This document shows, in pieces, positions 33,937 through 44,035 of a stretch of DNA of 64,000 nucleotides. Each line of letters begins with the position of its first letter. The stretch's first letter is position 1. The notes beneath the pieces were generated by a model. That model searched no databases and had not been told where the DNA came from. It saw only the letters and a list, made by a program, of their open reading frames with translations. The stretch comes from Nilaparvata lugens (taxonomy: Eukaryota; Arthropoda; Insecta; Hemiptera; Delphacidae): the NCBI RefSeq assembly GCF_014356525.2, contig NC_052518.1, positions 28,832,655 through 28,896,654 of the forward strand, given 5' to 3'. The position numbers and the translations under genes are program-made.

Positions 33937-36105
33937 AACTTTCTAGAAATCAAAATTTTTCAATTAAATGAAGAAGATTTAAATAACGACAGGGATTTCA
34001 GAGTATTTCAAGACTTGGATCAGTCCAAAGAATTTTTGAAGAAGAACAAGACAGTGAATGAACTAAATATTTTATGCACCAATATTAGATCACTCAGAAA
34101 AAATTGGGATACATTGAGAGCAGAAACTAACAGTATAATCAATGAAATAGATATTCTTGTGCTTAGCGAAATTAATATTAATAGTGAAGAAACAAATTTG
34201 TATGGAATTCAGGGTTTTACAAGTCTATTTAAATGTAGGTCCGATGGGAGAGGGGGAGGTGGATTGGGAATTTTTTACAAAGCAGGTATTAAAGTTGAGA
34301 AAAATGAAATAGATTTTGTGTCTGCTGAATTAATATCTTTTAAGTTTTGTGATAGAAATACGACAATAATAATCATAGCTATTTATAGACCACCTAATCA
34401 AAATGTGAATTTATTTAATGAAGAATTGGAGAGGCTTTTAACATCAGAAAGAATGAGTCAAGAAAAAAATATTATCATGGTAGGAGATATAAATATATGT
34501 TACCTGTCAGATATGTATGGTTCGAATAATTATATAAGTGTACTCTACTCTTATGGTTTATACAATACTATACAAAAGCCAACTAGAGAGGAAACATATG
34601 GTAACACAGTTGTATCATCATGCCTAGATCATGTTAATGTAAAGTTAGATCCTAACAACTCTTATATTTCATTTTTGATTGAAAGCAAAATTGCAGACCA
34701 TTACTGGACAGGGATCAAATTGTTAGAAACATGTACAGATGGTACACACCAGACTATGGAAAATGAATATAAAAGTGTCATTTTAACGGGGAGAGTAAAT
34801 GAATTGATTCAAACTGAAAATTGGTGGCCGATTCTAGACTTAAGAGAACCATCAGATATTTATAATGATATAGTTCAGAGGTTCGAAAATATATATGCTA
34901 AAAGTGTCATAAAGGTTAAACAAAAAACTAAGCAACTACATAACTCCTGGTTCAATGATAGAATTAAGCTGATGATAGAGAGAAAGAACTATTTATGGCA
35001 AATGGTTAAAAGAGATAAACATAATGTGGATTTGAGAAATCAGTTTAGAAACATACGAAATAAGTTAACAGACATGATTCGTAATGAGAAAAGGAAATAC
35101 TATTATAGGGCTTTCAATGATAACTCCAACAATACTAAGAAAATTTGGGAAATCATCAATCATTTCATAAATAAGAAGAATAGGCCGTCTCTAAAGGAAT
35201 CAATTAAGTTAAATTTCAATATCAATGAAGATCATCAAATTATGAACCTAACAGAGAAATTTAAAAACAGCTTTAAAGAAAAAATAGAAGAAATTACAAC
35301 AGAAATGAACGGGCAACACTTTGATATAATACCACATTTAAAAGAAGGTAACTATACAATAGGGGATAGGATGAGTATGAATTTTAAAAAAATGAAAGAA
35401 CATCAACTTTATAGTATCATTAACAAACTAAACAATAGATCATCTGCAGGACCTGACAAAATTAGGCCAAAATATATCATAAATAACATTTTCTATCTAA
35501 AGCTGATCCTGATGCATTTGATTAATAGGATAATTGAAACAGGAAAAATACCTCAGCGTCTAAAAATAACACATCTCAGACCAATTTTCAAGAATGGAGC
35601 AAAGAAAAATGTAGGTTCTTATAGGCCAATAGGATCAATCTCAGTAATTATGAAAATTCTAGAACATTTCATCTGTATGCAATTGAATCAATACCTGATC
35701 AATCAGAACATAATAAATAATGCTCAATATGGGTTTATTCCAAAAAAATCAACAATAGATTTATTAGAAAAACTAACAGAAAATATATTTGAAGCTTTAA
35801 ATGACAATAAATTTGTCATAACTGTTGCAACAGATTTGACAAAAGCATATGATTTGGTTAATTATGAAATTATGTTACAAAAAATCAATAGAATAGGTAT
35901 TCGTGGAAAGCTATTCAACTTGTTTGAAAACTATTTTGAAAATAGAAAAATACATGTTAGTATAGGTGAATATATTAGTACCGATTATAATCAATCCTGT
36001 GGACTTATTCAGGGCAGCATTTTGTCTCCTGTTCTATTTAATCTGTACGTAAACGATCTAGCTAGTCTCAGTTTCAAAAGTAAGGTGCTGCAGTATGCGG
36101 ATGAC
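33937..36105 (+). pseudogene. LINE ORF2, endonuclease and N-terminal reverse transcriptase
   Basis: The frame is open from the stop at 33934; no ATG is near its start, so the true start is unclear. Endonuclease motifs: LCTNIRSLRKNW, LVLSEIN, AIYRPPNQN, MVGDINI (usually GDFN) and IADHYW. RT motifs: RSSAGPDKIRPKYI, VGSYRPIGSIS, AQYGFIPKKST, motif A (VATDLTKAYDLVNYEI), motif B (CGLIQGSILSPVLFNLY), then LQYADD, where coding stops at the insertion border. No frameshift is seen within these 720 codons, so the insertion may be what silenced this copy apart from the ORF1 break. Confidence 0.9.
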
Positions 36106-36465
36106 GGGGATGTTTCACAGAGACAAGTTCTCACAGAGACAAGTAGTGATTTTGAACGATATTAGTGTCACAGAGACAAGTTTCACAGGAGCAAGTATTT
36201 CTATAAATGGCAGTCTCACAGGAACAAGTTCCCACAGAGACAAGCAGTTTCATAGAGACAAGGTCTCCGTCCAAAGTAGTAGCGCTATAAATGGCAGTCT
36301 CACAGAAGCAAGTTCCCACTGGAACAAGGTGTTTCACAGAAGCAATGTCAGTGTCATAGAGACAAGGTAGCGAATGTGGGAAGAAGTTAGGCGTGTTGCC
36401 TACATCTGAACTTGAAGGCACTCCATTATTTGTTCTAGTAAATTGAATGTCTGCTGTTTTTTAAT
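36106..36465 (+). repeat. Foldback left arm
   Basis: It contains about eleven CACAGAGACAAGT-like units at 36116, 36131, 36168, 36184, 36212, 36230, 36249, 36300, 36316, 36333 and 36354. Two repeats of CTATAAATGGCAGTCTCACA are included. The inner part (GTGTTGCCTACATCTGAACT to CTGCTGTTTTTT) matches the right arm in reverse. Confidence 0.9.
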
Positions 36466-36927
36466 CATGCAGGTATATGATTATGATTGAAGGTTTATCA
36501 TATAAGATAGGGATGGGTTGGTAACCTATTAGAATCAGATAGAAGATAACTTAAATAAATAAATAAATTGAGTTCTATGCAAATGTAATATATTTCTACC
36601 AAACTCCAAGATAACTATTCCAATATATCTAATACGTATACATATAACCTTCAACCCGAAAGAATAATCAATATGAATATGAAATGGAATATATAAAAGC
36701 CAAATAGCCTACCACTGACCTATTCATCACCGCTTCTTAAAAACCACATGGCCAAAATGGTTTTTCATTATAATTCCTTCTTTCGTAATAAATTGTTTAT
36801 GCTTTTGTACTCCTGAGCGAAGCTCGGTCCCCAATATTATGAGCTAATCATCTCTTCTTTTTCCGAGCTGCGGTCTCGAATTGTAAATTCAAATTGATAT
36901 AATATTAACTCCAGACAGTCACAGAGT

Positions 36928-37093
36928 AAAGCTGCGTCAACACCAATAGATTCTATAGATTCTATTAGATTGAGCATAACTTATCATACACATGATGAAC
37001 ATATGTGTTTTTCATGTGCCGTTCAATCTATAATAATCTGTGAGGATTAAGTTATTAACATTTCGTTAATAACTTTGGTGTAAACGCAGCTTT
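36928..37093. mobile_element. MITE with AAAGCTGCGT ends
   Basis: The left end AAAGCTGCGTCAACACCAA and the right end TTGGTGTAAACGCAGCTTT are inverted repeats. Inside are ATTCAATCTA-like and TTATTAAC palindromic blocks. The flanking TAA/TTA is compatible with a Harbinger-type target but not exact. Confidence 0.65.
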
Positions 37094-38418
37094 AGATGCC
37101 AAGATTTATCATGGCGTTCCGAGTTACGGATGATAATGTCAATGAAAAACTTCATTTTCCTCATAAAATCTTTCCCATAAAAAATTTAACAGATTGTTGT
37201 TCTACAAGCGTCTCTACATGTTACAAAATGAAAATCCCAGTGAAAAACAAAAAGTGCCACTTGATAATTCCCAAATCATCTTTTTAATCGTAGCTCTGAT
37301 TCAACTGAGCAATAACTTTCTGAACTTACTGAGTTAATAAAGTAACATTTAAAATTATCATAAGCGCAATGGGACTTGGGATTCCATCAATTCAGAATAA
37401 GTATTATACCGGTATTCATTTTTACAGGATTGAAGTAGTGCAACATTTAGATTAGCACACCAATAGATTTTATTTGTAGCGGAGTGAGTTCATTACTTTC
37501 ATATCAAAGTTCTACTTTTTCCATTATGATATAGTACGACTACTGCAAAACAATGTCTGGTAGCCCTGGTAATGTAATGTAATGTAATGTAATGTATGGT
37601 TGATTGGAAGTCTCCAACCAGCCTGATCAGATTTCTTAGTGGGGCCATTGGCAAACATTTTATAAAAGCGCTGATATTATTACAATGACTTTATTCCTAG
37701 TAGATAGCATTTCTAGTAGATGGCTGAATATTCTCGTTACCACATTGCAAAGGATGTTCAGTGAGGTCTACTGTTATCTGGACTACTAGAGTAACTCCTA
37801 ATGTCAGATTGAGTGAGAGCTTGAAATTTATTCCTATCTAGTGTACTCCATGTTCAATAATCTGCCTTTATCTTATATTAGAAGAAACTTGCCTCTGAAT
37901 AAATTAAAAAACGCACTAAATGTAATTCTGAATGAAAATGCTTATTGTTCCGTAAATTAATTTTCAAATTGTTGAAAATATGATATTCAGTGCTGTGAGT
38001 TTATAAATAGTTTATGTCTTTTTTCAATGTATGACTTAATTTATTCAATTGTACTGGGTGATGATAATTATGACTTGATAAGACTGATTTGATGAATGAT
38101 AACACTATTCATAAGATGACTACTAGATGTTATGAATTGAATTGCTCATTTATTGTATAACAAACAGTAATATTTATTATAATAAATATTCAAAATTACG
38201 TTTCCAACCCACAATTATTGTCTTATTGTCATGTCCTTAAATTTACTGTAAACCATATCGGTTGGGACTAATCAAGGTTTATTTAGGGTGGTTTTAATTA
38301 TTAGTTTATGTGTTACAAATAGTTCACCTAGATTTAGATGGCAATTGAAACATTATTGATCTAACTAAAGCATGATATTAGTGTCAAAGACAGAAATCTG
38401 CGTTTTAATTCATTATCA

Positions 38419-38421
<3 letters not shown>

Positions 38422-38475
<54 letters not shown>

Positions 38476-38486
38476 GAGAGAGAGTG
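38422..38486. repeat. (GA)n microsatellite
   Basis: About 65 bp of GA repeats with two GT interruptions. Confidence 0.95.
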
Positions 38487-38602
38487 AGCCCGAAGGAAAG
38501 GGTATGTGTAAGAGAGTGATGTGGTTGAGTGGGAGTGACAGAGTTCGATATATTATATGCTATATGTTGGGTGAGGAATAATAGTGTGTCCCTTACGCTA
38601 CA

Positions 38603-38642
38603 CTCACAGATATATATATATATATATATATATATCTGTGAG
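38603..38642. repeat. TA-loop palindrome
   Basis: CTCACAGA and TCTGTGAG flank a pure TA run, giving a perfect 40-bp palindrome. Confidence 0.85.
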
Positions 38643-40859
38643 TATATATATATATAGTACATAAACCGTATCCATAGATTTTGGAAGCGGCATGCTATCT
38701 TTTCAATCTTTTGAAACAGCATTTATTGTCTAAGGTTGGTGAAAGAAGTTTTCTGCATTCCATAACAACAATCTGCAGACTGACGTCTCGGGTATTAGAA
38801 CCAAAAGGCCTTGCTTTATAGAACTATAAATACTCATTCAGTATTACAATGCCTTGCTTCCATGAAACAAAGCAAATGTTTCCCGTTAGGTACTTCTGGA
38901 AAGCCCGGTCAATTTGTCATCGGTGGTGTCCAGGTAGAACTACCCTGCTCATAGACTATGTTCACTGAAGCGTAAAACCAAAGTTAACCAAATGCTTCTA
39001 TTTCTAAAAATTCTATTGCCAGGTATAAAGTACTGCACTTTGGCGGAGAAAAAAATATAGAGAAATATAAGGAGAAAAAATATAGATAGGAGAAGATTAT
39101 AACCGTTGAGTACACTATTTTATCTATAACCACTCTTTTGACGAATTGAAAACTTATAAATTACTGGTGGTACTCCCATACAGTAACAGTCAGGGGTGTA
39201 TTCAAATACCGTTGGATAACATCTTTCCAATATTGTTACATTCATCTAGAAGTATATAATCTGTTCTTTCTTACATTGATATCACTTATGTATAAGTTAC
39301 TGCAGAATCAAAATTATTTTATATTGACTGAACAATTAAAAGTCACATTGAAATAGTTATTTTGGAGTTTGGTGGAAATAATACATTTACATGGAACTCA
39401 ATTTATTCATTAAAGGCAATCTACAATTATTCTAATAGGTTCTGGTAACACATAATGATAAAATAGGTGTTCAATGAATTAATGAAGCCTAACAACTTTA
39501 AATATATTTCAAATTATTTAAAATTAAATTGATTCTACCTCGGTGCAAGTCAGCTTCACATTTGTACATGTATCATTGTATCGAATTATTAAATATTTGA
39601 TGATTTTGGTAAAACAACATTTTAATCCTGGACTAGTAGTTCTATGAACAGTAGACCTCGCGCAGTTATAAAACACAGCCTCGTCTCAAACTGTCCATAA
39701 GAGTAAATCCTGTTTGTATGTTGTGTCGGCAAAATGTCGGTGTGAAAACGGCTAATGGCTGTTGGGGTTAGTGTATCAAAAATATGCTAACATCAAAATC
39801 TAATCTCCTTCAACAGGTCAGACCGAGTTGAAAGCAGATAAAGGTCGAGAGAAAATACTATGTTTTCTTTCCGTTATTAATTGCATGCGTCATTGCATGC
39901 AATGAATAGTCAACACGACAGCTGATTTTTTACTAAGTTACATTGATATATTAATTGCATGCGTTATTGCATGCAATTAAAAATCCACTCAACAGCTGAA
40001 TTATTATGGATGATTCTATTCTGATTTTTACTGTAATATTGGCGTTCGAAGGAGACTTTACCTATTGTATTAACCTTAAAATGCAAAATTTTCAAAAAAC
40101 CTTGTATATACGTCGAGGCACAATTTAAAAAGAAATATACCTGTCAAATTTCATGGTAATCTATTGCTGCGTTTCGCCGTAATTGCGGAACATATAAACA
40201 TAAAGAGAAATGCAAAGCCGTCGACTTGAATCTTAGAACTCATTTCGCTCGGTCAATAAATCGAAATTTTAAGAAACCACAAATATCCTGGATGAAAAGA
40301 GGAATCAATTGTTATGTATAGATTTGAATCTGAATGTCTAGGATCCACTAAAAAGTCTACTAAATTCATCATTTTTTCTCCACAGGAGAAACGTTTAAAG
40401 CTGGCTTCAAATGATGTCACCACATTATTAACATATGTAAATTATATATTTATATATGTATGTCACGTGGATTGAAGGAGCGTTGTTTGTGACGTTGTTT
40501 GTTGATTGAAGGAAGATTCTATTTTACTATTTAAATAAATCATAATGTAATATTTACTTATCCACTTCGAGATTTACATAGTGATAATAAGTAGGAAATG
40601 AAATGTATAGCAAACACTTCAGTTGCTATGTAGGCCTACTGTATTGTATTCTGTAGTGTCTTATTTTTTACTAAAGTGATGAAGTATCAGAAAATACTAT
40701 CATTCAGCATTGTTATGTATTATTTTCAATGTCATTTTTTTCTCTTTCTTTTCAATAATTTAAAATTTGTTATTATTTTAAATAAGTAGATAACTTAACT
40801 ATTGTTTGTTTTTAATCATATTATTTGTATTTATTTTTTTCGTATTGTTATAATACTTG

Positions 40860-40955
40860 ATAGAGAGTTGAGTGTAAGAGAGGGTCGACTGCGCCCTAAC
40901 TTCGCTTTCTAAGAAAAATAAAGGCAGTCATTCTATTCTATTCATGTCACCATAA
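40860..40955 (+). mobile_element. LINE 3' tail relic
   Basis: GAGGGTCGACTGCGCCCTAA, CTTCGCTTTC and AATAAAGGCAGTCATTCTAT form a GC-richer 3' end with a TATTC tail. A similar tail is at 59990-60125. No coding sequence precedes it. Confidence 0.55.
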
Positions 40956-40974
40956 TATATATGTATATATATTA

Positions 40975-41356
40975 AAAAACAGATGACATCCCATTTATTA
41001 GAGCAAATGGAATGCCTTCATCTTCATGTGTAGGCAACACACCACACCAACCTTGTTCCTGTGAGACTGATCTTGTCTCTGTGACACTACACTTGTTCGA
41101 ATGGGACTCTACCCCTCTTCTTGTTCCACTGACACTACTTGTTCCAGTGAAACAGACCTTGTCTCTGTGAGACTCACCTTGTCTCTGTGAGACTCACCTT
41201 GTCTCTGTGAGACTCAACTTGTCTCTGTGGGAACTTGTTCCTGTGAGACTGCCATTTATAAAACTACTTGTTCCTATGAAACTTGTCTCTGTGACACTAA
41301 TATCGTTCAAAAACACTACTTGTCTCTGTGAGAACTTGTCTCTGTGATACGGACCC
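40975..41356 (-). repeat. Foldback right arm
   Basis: This is the reverse complement of the left arm, with more copies of the CTTGTCTCTGTGAGACT unit, including three identical ones at about 41159-41219. It ends GGACCCC next to the CGGATGAC duplication. Confidence 0.9.
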
Positions 41357-41364
41357 CGGATGAC

Positions 41365-42168
41365 AACCTGCTATATATGACACACACTGATCTAATGATG
41401 GGCATAAGATACATGCAAGAGGATCTCAATTTGGCTAATAAATATTTTTTCAACAACGGTATCAAGATAAATTCACAGAAAACAAAGGTAATTATATTTA
41501 GAAATCCTAGAATTAACGTAGGTTTGTACAATTATAAATTAATTTGCCATAAAGCAGAATGTCTAAGATATAATAATTTGAGAAACACATGCGGGTGTCA
41601 GCATTTGGAATACAGTGAGAATATTAAGCATCTAGGAGTTGTTTTTGATGCAGACATGAAATTCAATTCACACAATAATAGGATGCTGCGAATTATGAAA
41701 GCTGCTTTATACAAATGCTCTAGAATTAGCCACTGTTTTCCAATAAATATTAAAAGAATTATCTATTTCTCTATGATTCAAAGTATAATATTCTATGGTA
41801 TTACAATTCATAGTTTAGCACCAGTGTATTTGAGACAGCCGTTGTATGATGTAGTTAGAAGAGTAGCAAATACATTATTTAATGGAGTCGAGCTTGGAAT
41901 ATTGGGTATTATGACACCAGAATCTCTCGAAAAATACACTGATTTGTCCAGACATTATTTTGAAGATGAATTAAGGGAAATAAACGAAATAAGTTATGGT
42001 TTGAGAAATAGGCTATTTAGAGCACAGCGTTATAGTAATAATTATGGTAAGAACCTATTAAAATACAGAATCCCTTACCTGTTGAACGATTTGCCACCAG
42101 AATTGAAAAATTTACAAAGAAATGAAATAAAAACTAAACTTAAGAATTATTTTATAGGAATTGTTTGA
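41365..42168 (+). pseudogene. LINE ORF2, C-terminal reverse transcriptase half
   Basis: The frame resumes right after the second CGGATGAC with NLLYMTHTDLMMGIRY, then INSQKTKVIIFRN, NIKHLGVVFDADMKF, MIQSIIFYGITIHSLA and a C-terminal IPYLLNDLPPELKNLQ. It stays open to the stop at 42168. Together with 33937-36105 it makes one ORF2 split at YADD; the frame is kept across the duplication. Confidence 0.9.
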
Positions 42169-42824
42169 ATAGAAATATATGTTGAAGATTATTGATAATA
42201 TTCTAATAGGTTAGTTAGTAGATAGGTTAGTTTGCACATAGTAGACAATAACAAACTGCACTGTACAATGGGAAATGGAAAAGAAAAAACTATGGATGAA
42301 TAAATAAATAAGAATGATTTTAATATTGTAAACAAAAAAGTGCTTTAGAAGCAGTGAAAATGATTAAGAGAGTGTATATTACAGTTTGTAGTATAGGCTA
42401 ATAAATGTTTTTTTGGAGGATAGGTTATGTTTTTGCATTCTATGACTGTGTGTGTGTTGTAAAATTATTGTTGATGTGCATGTTGGTTCAGCTAGTCAGC
42501 TGTTCACAGCCACCTAAATGCAAGAGACAATAATGTCTGCAAGGTTGATCACCGATTTAGTAGAATATAGAGTGACTAATGTTGTGATTCAAGTGGTAGA
42601 AATTAGAACTTCAATATCAAATCCCAGATAGACTTTCAATTTAGTTTATTGAACACTTTACAAAAATTTTCATTTGTAGTGTTATTATGGAATGTATAAC
42701 TATTAGGATGTAGTATGAAATTTGAATACTCCTCAATTAGCTCTAAGCTAGAGGAGCAACAAAACACTGTATGTATATGATACTATGTAACTTTAAATGA
42801 AATAAATTGAAATTGAAATTGAAA

Positions 42825-42828
<4 letters not shown>

Positions 42829-42852
<24 letters not shown>
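42829..42852. repeat. (ATT)n shared border of two LINEs
   Basis: The plus-strand LINE ends with TTGAAA repeats to the left, and the minus-strand R4/Dong copy ends to the right. The ATT run is the (TAA)n tail or target of the latter. Confidence 0.85.
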
Positions 42853-42855
<3 letters not shown>

Positions 42856-44035
42856 TCCTTCTATAAGCACGCTCTTGCGGATACATTTTCATAGAAGGGG
42901 CACTTCCTTTCATCTTTATAACACTGTTTGACTATTTTATGAACTTACGCACAATATGTGCAGTGTCAAGGAGGACAGATTTTAGCATTCTCTTCAGCAC
43001 CTCGTCTACCAAGTCAATACTTCAACAAATTTCCACAACCGACTTGCATATCAGGCCATTGACTGTTATTACAATTGGAAGTACTCTCACTGTATTCAGC
43101 CCATACATTTCCTTCAGCTCAAATGATAGCTCTTGGTATTTTTTTCTGATTTTCTCGCCTCTGGTCTTCTGAGCATTCTCATCTTAAGGTACAGCGATAT
43201 CAATTATATACGCTCTCTTCTCCAGCTGATCCAATACTAGGATGTCAGGCTTGTTGTGTACTACTCGCCTGTCTGTAATCATTTGGACATCCCAGTAGAT
43301 ATTCACGAGATTGCACTCAACCAGAGGAGGAGGCTGATAGTTATAGTAAGGGGGGACCTCTGCAATATTCCAAAACTTGATTTGCAGCTCCAAGTGCACA
43401 ATTTTTGCCACATTGTTATGGCGCAACATATACTCTGTTGGGGCTAGCACTGAGCAGCCAGATATGATATGTTGGATACTTTGTACTGCACTGGCACACA
43501 TCCTGCATTTGTCACTTATGGTCCTGTCTAGCATTACATGCCTCCTATAAGCATTTGTTGCTATCACTTGATCTTGGATCGCCTGTACAAACCCCTCAGT
43601 CTCTGGAAACAAACTTCAACTGTCAGCCACATACAAGACATTTCTTAACTTATTGGCTCTGAATTAAGGTGCCCATAGAACCGTCCATGTAGCTCTCTTG
43701 TCCTCCATTCTTCTTTTAGGTCTTGAGCAAATAGCAACTCGTTCCTTCCTTGGCTTCTTGAATCAAGGGCTGTGTAACCATCATCCAGCTGGCATACCTT
43801 CACAAACAAATCTGAATCAGCATTGTGGAAGTAAGATCTAACTTCGTTTCCTGACTTACACACAACCTTGATACCCTCAAACCGCGACCTCCCAAACTCC
43901 TTGGTAGGTACAATTGAGAAACTGAGGCACGTGGATGATGCATCCTGAATTTAGTCATCCTTGTCCTGACATACCTATCAATCTGCTCCAATCAAGTATC
44001 TGACCACTTCAGAATACCAAAGGTGTAGGTCAATG
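42853..44035 (-). pseudogene. R4/Dong-type LINE, copy 1: C-terminal part with restriction-like endonuclease
   Basis: The minus strand from 44035 reads TYTFGILKWSDT, then HHPRASVSQLYLPRSLGGRG, then a CCHC motif (CRMCASAVQSIQHIISGC), the PD..D endonuclease core (NKPDILVLDQ, AYIIDIAVP) and a C-terminal RVLPIVITVNGLI. These are hallmarks of the R2/R4/Dong group, which cuts its target with a restriction-like enzyme. Several frames (43991-43800, 43863-43645, 43612-43184) show frameshifts. The RT is missing by 5' truncation, and the LINE at 44036 begins right at the break. Confidence 0.85.

Larger units (their letters stand above)
36466..40974. other. Interior of the foldback element
   Basis: 4.5 kb without a coding frame. 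It holds a MITE (36928-37093), a TAATG repeat (37570-37597), a GA repeat, a TA hairpin, two related GCATGC palindromes (39876-39903 and 39950-39978) and a LINE tail near 40860-40955. Confidence 0.6.
36106..41356. mobile_element. Foldback-like element with subrepeated inverted arms
   Basis: Long inverted arms (36106-36465 and 40975-41356) start GGGG and consist largely of 13-15 bp units like CACAGAGACAAGT. CGGATGAC is present on both sides (36098-36105 and 41357-41364), an 8-bp target duplication; both copies are in the same ORF2 frame. The build matches foldback (FB-like) transposons, whose arms hold short tandem repeats. The 4.5 kb interior has no transposase frame, only a MITE, microsatellites and a LINE tail, so the element is non-autonomous. 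Confidence 0.85.
32640..42829 (+). mobile_element. Near-complete two-ORF LINE, split by a foldback element
   Basis: It comprises a 5' UTR (about 32640-32915), ORF1 (32916-33793), ORF2 (33937-36105 and 41365-42168), a 3' UTR and a short TTGAAA tail at 42807-42825. The 5.25 kb insertion 36106-41356 interrupts it. Both ends lie at ATT repeats. The layout and protein types fit the CR1/Jockey group of non-LTR retrotransposons, with an apurinic-type endonuclease and RT. Confidence 0.85.

Noticed and set aside
36095..36421. 91- and 96-codon frames in the foldback arm
   Set aside because: They arise from the tandem CACAGAGACAAGT units.
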